Shown here: piece after piece, positions 24,301-32,862 of the stretch
How the letters are laid out: every line of letters begins with the position of its first letter
Numbering within the stretch: position 1 is the stretch's first letter
NCBI GenBank assembly: GCA_934047225.1
Contig: OW204004.1
Location: 10,420,401-10,484,400, forward strand
From: Ypsolopha sequella
Lineage: Eukaryota > Arthropoda > Insecta > Lepidoptera > Ypsolophidae
Length of the DNA stretch: 64,000 bases
Direction: 5' to 3'
Notes under the pieces: generated by a model
Seen by the model: the letters and a program-made list of their open reading frames with translations, nothing else
Told to the model about the DNA's origin: nothing
The model's database searches: none
Made by a program: the position numbers and the translations under genes

Positions 24301-24743
24301 AGGCAAAAGAAACTACATTACATATCTCCATCTGCTAATATCATGGTACACTAATCTACCACAATTACCACAATTTACTGACTGGTAAGGTATAAGAAGC
24401 CTGTATTTACCACTAAGACTGGATACGTACCTCAAACTGTGCCCTTGTTTACTGTAAAAACTTTTATTCCATGCTTTTATACCCTTGTTTTACCTATCAG
24501 CGCCAAATTTAAGTACACGTAATAATCGTCTCACGTAATAATATGAATCATTCATTACATGAATGATTGTATTTCCATGTTACCATTACAGACCGAGCTT
24601 TCCATTACATAACAATGATTCTTACTTACAAATTTTGTCATTCCAAAACATATTACTGTCTGTTGTAAGACTTTCTTACTGTATCTAAGTTCAACACCTT
24701 CTGAACCGGGATCAATTGTATTTCTGATTGTTTCTGCTATCAT
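12052..24743 (-). CDS. Multi-span membrane protein of unknown family, 4 exons, 248 aa (whole gene)
   Basis: Joined minus-strand exons: 24743-24630, 16515-16372, 14571-14406, 12374-12052, together 747 nt. Donors are GTAAGT in all three cases, acceptors are CAG, and phases agree (0, 0, 1). The protein has a 38-residue polar N-terminus; hydrophobic segments near 39-52, 60-82, 94-118 and 128-155; then a 90-residue tail rich in Pro, Thr, Ser and Asn (repeated NNTSPP-like pieces). No signal peptide precedes the first segment. I do not recognise the family; the spacing resembles small four-span insect membrane proteins. Exon base composition is clearly less AT-rich than the flanks. The two largest introns are packed with transposons. 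Confidence 0.8.
12605..12990. repeat. Interspersed repeat with an empty site
   Basis: Matches 35470-36130 block by block (AAGAGGCCCCTTTACGC, TCTAGCGACA, CAGCCCAAAAAGC). It lacks the 262-bp hAT MITE present in that copy. Its end (12925-12990) also matches 62098-62163 in reverse. Confidence 0.6.
13025..13270 (-). repeat. tRNA-derived SINE
   Basis: On the minus strand a tRNA-like head (CACCGTAGCTTTGTTGGTT, then GGGTTCAAATCC as B box) followed by the body shared with 25718, 40775 and 62615. Not a functional tRNA: the fold is incomplete. Confidence 0.65.
13483..14030 (+). pseudogene. THAP-type exon split by a MITE
   Basis: MPLCAVPGCFNKGV, then a 416-bp TTAA-flanked insertion (13527-13942), after which the sequence resumes colinear with the copy at 14097. 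It has the C-x4-C of a THAP start. Confidence 0.5.
13527..13942 (+). mobile_element. TTAA-flanked MITE inside a THAP-type exon
   Basis: Perfect inverted ends GGCGCTCTTATCCCA, flanked by TTAA at 13523-13526 and 13943-13946. The paralog at 14097 gives the uninterrupted sequence. Confidence 0.75.
14097..14300 (+). pseudogene. THAP-type exon, tandem copy
   Basis: MPLCAVPGCFNSGVEL…, nearly the same as the exon at 13483 and preceded by the same leader (TTTTTGCGTAGTTTTTTGTG). The two form a tandem pair, about 0.6 kb apart. Confidence 0.5.
14406..14571 (-). CDS. Membrane-protein gene, exon 3 (TM3 and start of TM4)
   Basis: Acceptor TCGTTTCAG, donor ATTC/GTAAGT, 166 nt. It reads AKMRAINASLWMALGIGTYD, a glycine-rich membrane segment, then FLIQICFWVLAFNMI, which continues as a helix into exon 4. 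Confidence 0.82.
14744..14965 (-). CDS. Alternative last exon of the membrane-protein gene, or small tail-anchored ORF
   Basis: On the minus strand an AG at 14966 opens codons DVDGIAPLM, then an in-frame TAG at 14938-14936, then CMADGFATIIRKKTTSLIRR… ending in a hydrophobic LEVMLISLIALCAFFIVFLF and TAA. A second AG, the one in that TAG itself, can serve as acceptor and would skip the stop in the same phase. Exon 2 of the gene ends in phase 0, so either join is legal. Minus-strand AATAAA lies at 14671-14666. The stretch is coding-like in composition. Alternatives are an independent 62-residue protein starting at 14932, or a dead exon. Confidence 0.45.
15320..15665 (+). repeat. Piece of the P-like family, left part
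   Basis: Aligns in reverse with 800-1145 inside the element at 464-2992 (TGATTGGCC and GTTAGTTGAAAATATT blocks) and in part with 26820-26880. It continues at 16302-16361, beyond a 632-bp insertion. Confidence 0.5.
15670..16301. mobile_element. TIR element with about 107-bp arms, nested in the P-like piece
   Basis: Left arm 15670-15776 is the complement of 16195-16301 (GTGTCTAGCCTGCCAC… / …GTGGCAGGCTAGACAC). The sequence on both sides matches neighbouring parts of the P-like family, so it inserted there. Superfamily not determined. Confidence 0.65.
15961..16065. repeat. GC-rich 50-bp-arm hairpin
   Basis: GGCGCGGCGGGAAG … GCGTAACAA … against TTGTTACGG … GGCTTCCC … CGCGCC. It is strongly GC-rich inside an AT-rich element, in intron 2 of the membrane-protein gene. 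Confidence 0.6.
16372..16515 (-). CDS. Membrane-protein gene, exon 2 (TM1-TM2)
   Basis: Acceptor TTTTTTCCAG, donor CAT/GTAAGT, exactly 48 codons. ITVFVYVALFVAVY forms the first membrane segment and AILQAMLLIAIVPSFIHGG the second. Transposon-derived sequence lies about 12 bases beyond the donor and 30 bases before the acceptor. Confidence 0.8.
16545..16827 (+). repeat. GATG-tailed retro-repeat, copy 2 (tail lost)
   Basis: Same 5' end as copy 1 at 11339; ends inside the unit. It lies 30 bases from the acceptor of exon 2 of the minus-strand gene. Confidence 0.65.
17209..17693. mobile_element. hAT-type MITE (485 bp)
   Basis: Imperfect inverted ends starting CAGTGCCGG / CAGTGGCGG, with flanks GTCGGAAC and GTCGGACG, a likely decayed 8-bp duplication. 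It contains GGCGCCCTGGGCG in both halves. Confidence 0.55.
17694..18640. other. Intron stretch, little recognised
   Basis: AT-rich. GGTGAGACAGTA occurs twice near 18185 and 18215. No coding signal. Confidence 0.4.
18645..18914. mobile_element. Foldback MITE with about 50-bp TIRs, copy 1
   Basis: Ends GTGTAACAGAAAGGTGTAAC and complement, with TA at the edges, as in Tc1/mariner-type MITEs. Other copies: 21231 and 51715. Confidence 0.7.
18915..19725. other. Intron stretch, no gene seen
   Basis: A locally GC-richer patch at 19260-19490 holds CTCGGCCGAGCGG and related palindromes, but its frames are short and unsupported. Confidence 0.4.
19726..20350. mobile_element. Element with perfect 38-bp TIRs (625 bp)
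   Basis: 19726-19763 (TAAAGTCGAGTCCAGAATTA…) is the exact complement of 20313-20350. The interior is AT-rich and non-coding. No clear target duplication. Confidence 0.7.
20351..20815 (-). repeat. Interspersed repeat family X, copy 1
   Basis: Reverse of 46211-46650 and 58653-59110. Shared blocks: ACACCAATTTGTTGTTTCG, AAGTTGCTAGGGTA. Similar short frames in the copies come from homology, not selection that I can show. Confidence 0.6.
21231..21496. mobile_element. Foldback MITE, copy 2 of the 18645 family
   Basis: Same inverted ends; begins ACAACATGTAACAG and ends TTAAACCTTGTATA. Confidence 0.7.
21581..21891. repeat. 'GGTTCCGTACC' repeat with CCGTCTGT array
   Basis: Starts GGTTCCGTACCCAAAGGGTA, contains about six CCGTCTGT/CTGTCTGT units, and ends GGTACGGAACCCTTCGTGCG. 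A second long copy is at 55786-56066. This class is abundant in Lepidoptera. Confidence 0.65.
21915..22063 (+). repeat. Interspersed repeat, copy 2 (see 4895)
   Basis: Colinear with 4895-5045. Confidence 0.5.
22064..23640. other. AT-rich intron stretch
   Basis: A small palindrome (CTACCAATTGCGC…) lies at 22717-22755. 23160-23425 is a diverged GGAACCCTAA repeat. No coding signal. Confidence 0.45.
23675..23938. mobile_element. Palindromic element with CGCTCCGCTTCGCT core, copy 1
   Basis: Ends ATGTCGTGGCCATATCGTAG and complement, arms near 50 bp. The centre carries GCCTCGCTCCGCTCCACTTC and GCTCCGCTTCGCTTCGCTCG. Confidence 0.65.
23985..24244. mobile_element. Palindromic element, copy 2
   Basis: Colinear with copy 1 but lacking the outer 5' bases. 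The copies are separated by a 46-bp TATA-rich spacer. A diverged inner piece recurs at 51531-51640. Confidence 0.65.
24630..24743 (-). CDS. Membrane-protein gene, exon 1 (start)
   Basis: ATG at 24743 in a fair context (GAGAGAATG, A at -3). 38 codons beginning MIAETIRNTIDPGSEGVE and ending GMTKF, then GTAAGT. The polar N-terminus is likely cytoplasmic. It is linked to exon 2 by matching phase 0 and by the absence of a better start nearby; an unseen exon between them cannot be excluded. Confidence 0.65.
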
Positions 24744-25715
24744 TCTCTCTTATAATTTTGAGGTTATTTATCATATCAACTCTGTCAGCAAAAGGTCATG
24801 TTTTAGAACACAGTTGCCGCTGTAAAGCTTGCAAAGAAGAATTGTACGAATATCTGACATTTTTACGCAGCGTTTCAGCCATAGAAGCAGCTTGTAGTAC
24901 GTAGAGAGAACTGTCAAATGTCACAATGTGAATTCGTTACGTTCGAACATAGATCTTCTCTATGCGTTCGAATCAACAAAAACAGACTTTTTCGAGATTT
25001 CATTTTTTTTTTAAGACTAGAATACGATTTGTCCTTATTTTGACATCTTTGACACTTATGCTATTTTAATCACAGAAAAAGATTTAAACTATGGCCGTTA
25101 TTTCATAATAAAATCAATTTTCAACAAATAACCATTATTTTTTTTTACAAAGTAGAGTAGATACCACAATGATTGGCAGTTAAGCCAGCAACCAAATTTG
25201 AAACCTTATAAATTTTAAATCCGGTCTGGTATCAACTGATAGATGTTGTGTTGTGTTTTGAAGTTGTGTTGTCTGTAAGTGTCTAAGGACAAGCAGAAAA
25301 AAATTCAACGTTCAAATTTACTTTAATAGATAAATTTTAACAAAAGGTTAAAAGCTCCCTATAACACAAATCTTGGCACCGTGCGCCAATCATTGTAACC
25401 CCTTAAGTAATTATTAGTAATGTAAATTATTGGCTTCTATTCAATACAATGATTACAATGTCGCAAAAAGTACAAATATTGGTGCAAAATGTACAAAGAT
25501 TGGCACTGCTACTATTTGTTATAAATATATTTAATATGTTTTACTTTGTCACGGTTCATTTAAACTAAAAATGACACGGTTTGTGAAAAAGTTTTCAATG
25601 TTTGGTACATTCATACGAAGCTTAGGTACAGTGATTGACAACCCCAAACCACGTTATTTATTGTAATAAACAAGTGAAATATGCATGAAACGATAAATAA
25701 TCAATATAGAAAAAA
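24744..25715. other. Upstream region of the membrane-protein gene
   Basis: The promoter of the minus-strand gene should lie here. No clear TATA or initiator could be chosen, and no other gene is seen. Confidence 0.4.
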
Positions 25716-25717
25716 AA

Positions 25718-25990
25718 GCAGCGGTAGCTCAGGGTAGAACGCTGGCCTCTCAATCTTGAGATCCAGGTTCTATCCCCGGTGGAGTTTTTCGGAGTTTATG
25801 TGCATAGTGTTTTTTCTTTCTTACCGGTGAAGGAAAACATCGTAATAAGAAAACCTGCATGCCCTAAAAAGCGTGTATTTGTGCTCGAAGGTTGGCAATA
25901 GGGCTCACCACCCATCACGGTGGGACGTAAAAATCATCGGTGAAACGCGGCTGTACTAAGTTTGGCCGGTTTTTCGGCAGATCTTGTAAA
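25718..25990 (+). repeat. tRNA-derived SINE, best copy
   Basis: The head GCAGCGGTAGCTCAGGG…GGTTCTATCCCCGG carries A and B box-like motifs. The body includes CATGCCCTAAAAAGCGTGTA and CACCACCCATCACGGTGGGA, shared with 40775 and 62615. Confidence 0.7.
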
Positions 25991-26329
25991 TTTCAACACA
26001 AAATCCGCCGTAAGGCGTAAAAATTAAATTTTAACCTGTAATTTCGCCGGCGGACGCTTAAACACACCGTAAATTTATTTTCAGTAAGATTCGAATAGTA
26101 ATAAAAAGGCAATTCACAAACAATTTCCCGGTCAAATGATTTCAAATAAATTCGTATTACTTTGAATTAAAAGAATTGTGTCACTGAATTTGTATAGCTA
26201 TATAGCTCTAGTTCTAATACTGTTATCTCTATGGTTGCATCATGTTTTAGAGACAGCCAAATTTTTTTTTTTTTTTTTAGTTCATGGATGTTGCTTTGGA
26301 TAAAGTTGGTTATGCTCTAAGGGATAAAG

Positions 26330-27240
26330 CTCAGACCAATAAACCAATAGACAAAGTCTTGGTGCCGTCAAAACGTACTACCCAAAACTTCATTTCGACT
26401 CCTAATGACTCCTGTCCAAGTCACCAAATTATAATGTACTGTTACTTTTCTTAAGTGACAACATTGGCAATCCTTTGTAATTTGGTCGCGTTATAGCGTG
26501 TGTTTATGTTAGGAAGTAAGTCGGCAGATTTTTAAACAAAATTTTATTTAAGTTGTGTTTTGCTGCGAATTATCGTATGGAAAAGGATTGAAGATACAAG
26601 GACAATGTCCTGCTACGTGCATGGTTGCAAATCCCATTCGGGGAATAAAGAAAACTCGAACAGCAATATCAGTTTTCACAAGTGAGTAAAAAGTGATGTT
26701 TTCCGAGTAAATGAACCATAAAATGGAATTCCATCAAGAAAGACCGCATTTTACGACGTGTCGTTTTCATATAGTAACGTAATTATTACGATTAAATATA
26801 ACGATATTTTTGATGCTCGTAGATTAAGTATTGTGTCCAACTGAACATAAATAGACATTTCGACACTTGTGCAAAACTATTACGAAACTCACTTAGTTCG
26901 TTTCGTTAACAAGCACTCGTGTCCCAATGACTTAAATTATGTTACAGTTGCACAAAATACTATGATAATCTATGTAGTTTTCTAACTGTACAACAAGGTA
27001 TTATTAAGGCTTTTTTTTATCCAAATCGATATCGATAAAGTCTGCAAACCGGTAGTCCGATACATGCCTAGTTGCAAGCGTTTGAAAGATAGGGCTGTAG
27101 CCGGCTTGAAATCGACGTACTGATAAAAATACTGCCATCTTGTTTTTTCATACGGAGAGTTGTGTATGTGAAAGTAGCATAGCTTTACCATCCTAGGTTT
27201 CTGCTTTATTAGATTTTGTCTATTGGTTTATTGGTCTGAG
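26330..27240 (+). mobile_element. P-element-like transposon, internally deleted (911 bp)
   Basis: Exact 8-bp target duplication GGATAAAG (26322-26329, 27241-27248) and inverted ends CTCAGACCAATAAACCAATA. An 8-bp duplication is the rule for P elements. It retains the THAP first exon but lacks the transposase body, and is a deletion relative of 464-2992. Confidence 0.85.
26605..26681 (+). CDS. THAP-domain first exon in the deleted P-like element
   Basis: MSCYVHGCKSHSGNKEN… ISFHK, 77 nt, followed by GTGAGT. It has the C-x4-C start of a THAP zinc module. The remaining exons are deleted, so it can encode only a stub. Confidence 0.7.
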
Positions 27241-27320
27241 GGATAAAGCATAAAATACGCCTAATACGAAATATGCCCCGCATTTTAAATCTGACATAAA
27301 GCCGTGTCAAAACCTCTTTG

Positions 27321-27491
27321 CTAAATCCACAGAGCACCAAACAAACCAAGTAGGTTAACACAAATAGTTCGAACCTTAGATGGAAAGCCAAGTAGATCCA
27401 TTCCCCAATGCTCACACATATTGGTTCTATATTTATGCTCACAAACCATAGTCTTTGCAAGTACTCTGTCAAAGGTTCCTCCCTTCCAAAC
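27321..27491 (-). pseudogene. Unrecognised coding-like fragment
   Basis: The minus-strand frame reads VWKGGTFDRVLAKTMVCEHK… CEHWGMDLLGFPSKVRTICV… to a stop at 27321. The composition looks coding but I cannot name it. It lies beside a 13-bp P-type terminus (CTCAGAATAAGGA, near 27504-27516). Confidence 0.25.
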
Positions 27492-27529
27492 ACTGGTCTG
27501 TTCCTTATTCTGAGGTCTGTATACTAACC

Positions 27530-28579
27530 TCTAAACTGCTGCCGTTAATTCGAGAGAATGATGACAGATGGAGGGTGGCGATATCTCGAAAAAATACTAC
27601 AAGTCAACAAGAGCTTCTTCACGACAAAAATAAATAAAGGCACGTTAAAAAAATATCAGCGGTACAACAAATGGGACGAAGTAAATCCAAATCATGATCA
27701 TTTAAACTTTTTGTACAAATAAAAACCCTGGAGTAGAATATATATACGATTCTACTATTTGGTAAGGTATATCAGTTTTATAATACGACAACACTGCCTT
27801 ACACCGCAGATATTATAAACCTTTTTCTGAAATGTCGATTCATAAAGTCGAGGATTCATACTGCAGGCATTATGATTGCTGATTTGACAGAAATAACTTG
27901 ACAGTATCGCTAATAGACAACAATTAAGTTTTGTACTAGGAAGTGGAAAATATATACGACAAAAATACTTTTTATTAACAAATGGGACCTTTTAACGATA
28001 TAAAATCTACCCTAAAATCATCATGATAAATATAAAATATTGAAATGCAAAACAGTAAAGAATAGGTTTTAACCCCTGACATTTGCAAACGTCACCATTC
28101 TCTCGAATGAACGGCCGGAGTTTAGTAATACAAGGGGCGCACAGCACAAAGCACAAAGTGAATCAGCACAAAAAAGAACTGTCATTTTGCATGGCGCAGC
28201 ATGTCCAGCTTAGAGAGAGGTTAGTGCTTCAGCAAATTTGCAACGATTTTGACCACATGAGCTGGTGGTCTAACATCAGTGGTTCTCAAGTTATTTAAGT
28301 ATTGAGCTTTTTTGGCAATTTTGCGATTTAAGTAAGTGACTTGTAAAAATAATTGCATGCCCAAAATTCTCATAAACTCAGAAATAAAAGGTAATTAATC
28401 ATAATTCACAGCTCATGATTTTTTAAATGAAAATATCGTTCAAGTTTTTGAGGATTATTCAAAAAAATGTAACACTTAGCGTACAAATTATGAAAATTAC
28501 TTTCTTGCTTCACTGGCTTTCTAAAAAAATTAAAAAATTGGCATTGAGTTTGGACAAAAATGATTATAAAAGTGCAGAA
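27530..28579. other. Intergenic, nothing recognised
   Basis: AT-rich, only short frames. Confidence 0.4.
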
Positions 28580-29676
28580 GTTGCAGACTCAGAATAAGGA
28601 ATACAAATAGAAGCCTGGCTAAAATAATACGCGGAGAAAGACACCTATTCTTGATTTTCTTACAACATTCTAGTGCGTTAGAGAGAGATGGATATGTATT
28701 AGTTTTTTCTTAATTAGGTAGGTTGTCACTAGTTCGTTGCTTTGCTAGTGATGTAACGATTTCGATTTTTGACTATGATAAATAAACCAAATCGAAATGA
28801 ACCACGACCAATCTGCTTACCACACATTATATCGTATCAAAGTGTGAAAAAAAAAGAGAATGCAGGAGGCACCGACCTTTTTGGTGACACCCTCTTGCTT
28901 TAGAAGGAGGCCAAGAGAATTAATAGCACAGTGGTCTCTGTCTACCCCAGTGGGACACATGTTATATTGTGTAAATAAGGAATAATAAAAGGATCTTTCG
29001 TTTAGCATAATATTTTTTATTAAGTACAAATTACTATATCGTAGGCAGGTACATAAGTTAAGTCCAAAATTGTGCTTGTTTCTAGTACAAAAAATGCTGT
29101 AGCTTGTATCAGAGATACAACCGTAAACTATTTAAGTGGATACTTTTTAAATCGCCTCTTAACTCAATCAAATAGATGTTCGTTGATGTCGCGATGACAG
29201 CGCAATTACTAAAGAGGTAATTTCAATTTTTTTATTATTTCTATCAAATAAACATCAACTTGTCTTGAATAATAACTAACAAAATTAATGAACGATTAAA
29301 ATACCTAATAAATTGTAATAAGAAATCAAATTATGCGCAGTTCAAGTCAATAAGCATTCCCAAAATTCATTTCACGATAGAACTACCCTGTCAAAGTACT
29401 TTTATTGTCAACCACTAAGTACGAAAATGTCTTGATCTGCGGAATTTCTTCGTGAAGTCGATCACGGAAGTAACGTACAAGTTCTGAACAGGCCTTTCAG
29501 AACGATTTGCGAACATAGAAGTATGCACTTTTCTACACCACAGACATCCATAGGTACTGGTTCTCTTGCCTAAAATTGAAAAATTATCGAGTTAATATAC
29601 TATAGTATAGTACAAGCACGTACCTACAAACAAGATTGATAATGCAATTATACATAATTATTTAAAGGTTACCAAT

Positions 29677-29865
29677 GTGTCTGTATCTGGTAAATACAAC
29701 GTCGGTAAAGCATCTGCTTTTAACCGTATCCATTTTAAATTTTCGTTTGGTCCAAAAGAATCCGGCGTAAAGTGTTTGGAACAAATATGACTGCTTTTAT
29801 TAATTGCCCAATTTGGTCTAATTATTCGTCTAAGCCATTCACTTTTTAATTCTCTTTTTGGAAAA
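29677..29865 (-). pseudogene. THAP domain, exon 2, acceptor mutated
   Basis: In phase with exon 1 it continues FPKRELKSEWLRRIIRPNW, then SSHICSKHFTPDSFGP and LKADALPTLYLP. C-x-x-H (CSKH) and the A-x-P-x-L end of a THAP domain are intact. The expected acceptor reads TTGTTACAT instead of …ACAG at 29868-29866, so normal splicing appears lost. Confidence 0.7.
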
Positions 29866-30172
29866 ATGTAACAAAAAAATATAGCGCTATTTATTCGGCA
29901 TTATTGTTCTTTTAACTCGCGCTGCAATTTGCGGTATTATCCTTTATGCACGGCTGCCGCGGGAACCAATGTTCGATAGTTTGCCACACGGACTTTAGTA
30001 CATCACTATGCGAAAAAACATAACCTCTAATAGTCGGCAGAAAATCTATATAAAACAGGCAAATATCGGTGTAGAATTGAACACGAGTATGATTTACAAG
30101 AACTACTATTATTGTTACTGAGTTTTAGGTATGATCCTGCAACTTATTAACATAAAAACTATCAAAACTCAC

Positions 30173-30249
30173 CGATAAAATGATATTTCTTCATTGTTGT
30201 TTTCTTTTCTTCCTGTATGCGATTTACAGCCTTCAATCGCACAAGACAT
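30173..30249 (-). CDS. THAP domain, exon 1
   Basis: MSCAIEGCKSHTGRKENNNE then EISFYR, 77 nt with a GTGAGT donor. Exon length and splice phase are identical to 26605-26681. C3 and C8 are the first zinc ligands. Confidence 0.75.
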
Positions 30250-30766
30250 TTTATTACAATGTTAAAAAAACAATCAACACAAACAATAATAAATCACATT
30301 TTCACGAATTTTGAGAGGAAGAGCATCAACAAATTTAATTTCTCTCGGTGAAGCTGTAAACTTTCGCAAAATGCATTAGACATTTCGATGCCACCAAATT
30401 AAGATGTGATGCACGCAACGAACGATATTACAACACAACGATACAACGATACATGAGACATATTTAATTTGATGGTATTATAATTTTTAAAAAACATCCA
30501 AATTACATCCATCTGACATTTGTTTGGTTCAATCTAGTGACACACCAGGAAAAAATATAAAGTAAGTACGGTCCGGTGTTTCATTCACTCGTACACAGGA
30601 GTATTTTACGTTAGATGAGTACAATGCCTAATGCCCAGTTCTTATTTTAGCCAGGCTTCTATTTGTATTCCTTATTCTGAGGTTGCAGAAGTCACTCTAT
30701 GTCAGATACCGTAGACAAAGTAAACTTCTCGTAATCCTGTGTATGCTTCCCAGCGTGTATGGAATC

Positions 30767-30793
30767 CTCAGAATAAGTATTCCTTATTCTGAG
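30767..30793. mobile_element. 27-bp relic of a P-like element: excision footprint
   Basis: CTCAGAATAAG + TATTC + CTTATTCTGAG, i.e. about 11-13 bp of each end of the 28588 family, flanked by a perfect 8-bp duplication ATGGAATC (30759-30766, 30794-30801). P elements often leave such footprints when they excise. Confidence 0.8.
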
Positions 30794-30801
30794 ATGGAAT
30801 C

Positions 30802-32445
30802 CGTACCATAGACTCCGTATAAACCACAGACCAATAGTATAAACCACAGACATTCAATATCATCCGGATACGGGTAGAGTAAAACGCAAGCAACGAACTA
30901 AAATTTTATGGAAGCGTAAACTCGCTTAAAACTTGACGCCATAATTTATGTGCCCAGGTGGGCAGGGCTTATATTTATTTGTATTGCGTTGATCAGTCTT
31001 GCGCTGCGCGGTGCGCCGACCGCATTAGTGAGCACAAAAAAAAATTTTAAGAAGGAGGAACAAAATCCTTGGTTGCACCGTGTTATGGTGCAAACACTGC
31101 AAGAGTCATGGCATCAGTTTTTATGCGTAAGAATTCTAAATTTTTGTAAATTTAAAACCAGAAACTCTAAAAAGGAAATAACCTTATAAACGATTGACAA
31201 ATTTTTACATTTTCGTCTTTAATACAATAACGTAAAGACTACGACTAAGTCCATTCTTTTCGGTCCGACTCAAGTCTATGGTTGGCTAGAATCGCAATGG
31301 CGTGATTACCACTAGCCAATCATATTGCGATTATCGTAGTGACCTAGGTATGTGTAGTATACTCAAAATCACACACAACCTCCGTGTCGTGGGGCCATAA
31401 TCCTGGGAAGGGATGTACTGAGATAGATTTCCATATATTTTTTTAGTTCGTTGAATGCAAGTGATTTGATGGTTGTGTTGATTTGCGTTTTCGATCGGTT
31501 TATCAGAGATTTTCCGATTATTAACGGCTTTTGGGATTCAATTAACATTCGTTACATTTTATTTCATATGCAATGTTTTTATATGCTGTATTATTTAAGA
31601 AAAAACTATTTAATTCTTATAAGTTCGTTCGAAAATATGGTTTCTTTACATCTTGTGATTTCTTGCTAGTGAGGTGAAAAGATGTATATGTCACACGAGA
31701 GCAAAGTGATTTTGTTGCCTGTGCCTTTGAATCCCTCACCACGCTCAGGATTCTAACTTAGAATAATCCTTCGCTTGCTCGGGATTCAAACTCGGCACTC
31801 GCAACATAAACAAACTTTGCTCTCTTGTTGCACAAAGAACTATGTTTGTTTTTTGCCCTCGAATTCTAAGCAACCGAAGATTATTTTGTGAAAGCTTTTA
31901 CTGTACTTTCATTTTTCAACCACGCACGGTGGTACCTTGAAAAAGTACAAGAGATGCTGCCAATGTATACATGTAGACCATAGATATCCGAGATGTAGAC
32001 CCTTCGTTCGACAATGCAATTATCAAAATATTTTATAAATGTGATTTTCCAAGGTATCCCAGTGTTATTTAGCTTAAGGGGGTCATATTTGTAGATGGAA
32101 CGCTAAAAAACTAGCTCTCAGATGAGTACCCATGTCAGCATCAGCATAATCCAGCAAAGTGCAAGACTGTGTTCGTTGGAGACAGGTCACGTGTGACGTC
32201 ACACTACACACACATACGCGCAAAGTACAAGGAAAACCAGTTTTCACCGGAATAAGGTCACTCAGTTGGTAGAAAAAAATACCTTTTATTTTTCTCTGCG
32301 CAGCTCTCTCACTAATTAATCAATTTGGTGCCGATTTCCCTAAAGGGATATATATAAATGAACTATAAAACAAAGGTTCCCACTCTAAGAGGCTTAGCTT
32401 TTAAATTAATACTTTGCACTCTAATATTAATACTTTCTGTATAAA
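30802..32445. other. Intergenic stretch
   Basis: 31680-31860 resembles 2235-2320 (GAGCAAAGT, CTCGGGATTCAAACTC blocks). Otherwise AT-rich and unassigned. Confidence 0.4.
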
Positions 32446-32449
32446 TTAA

Positions 32450-32862
32450 GGCGATATGCGAAAAAAATACGGGTATTTCTTTTCTGTGTATTTCATGCAA
32501 TACACGGACAATTTTAATAAATTTCTGGTATATGCATTTTGACTATATCTAGGGTTTTGAAATTGGAAAACATGTTTGGATAAATTTTCCTCGATAGAAA
32601 TAATTGTTGAAATGATGTCTTCAAACACACTTTTTCTCCTCGTTTGACGAATAGGAACCATATACAGAACTCAAATATATTTTATTAGGTGTGTTTCAAC
32701 AATAGCTAGAGATTTGATATTTGAAATTTTGCTAGCTATTTTAGTTCTTTTAATAAAAACATATAACCAACTTTTTTCCCTTTTGCCTTGAATCCGCCCT
32801 TCTCGCACTGCGCGATTTTTTGCTTGGAGTGACAGTGACAAAAATAAAATTCGCATAGCCTC
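32450..32862 (-). mobile_element. TTAA-flanked MITE (413 bp)
   Basis: TTAA at 32446-32449 and 32863-32866. Ends GGCGATATGCG and …CGCATAGCCTC are imperfect inverted repeats. The middle matches 59885-60150 in reverse. Confidence 0.65.

Larger units (their letters stand above)
28588..30681 (-). mobile_element. P-element-like THAP transposon with exact 8-bp TSD (2094 bp)
   Basis: Target duplication GTTGCAGA at 28580-28587 and 30682-30689. Inverted ends of about 40 bp start CTCAGAATAAGGAATACAAA. On the minus strand it carries a two-exon THAP domain (30249-30173 and 29865-29677). No transposase catalytic region is recognisable in the rest, so it is non-autonomous or decayed. The terminal CTCAG is shared with the other P-like family at 26330. 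Confidence 0.88.

Noticed and set aside
25718..25790. tRNA gene
   Set aside because: The head has A and B box-like motifs but runs into a SINE body shared with other copies; no clean cloverleaf or acceptor stem.
30950..31189. ORF with hydrophobic start (PRWAGLIFICIALISLALRG)
   Set aside because: Begins with GTG, has no splice or family support, and quickly turns low-complexity.
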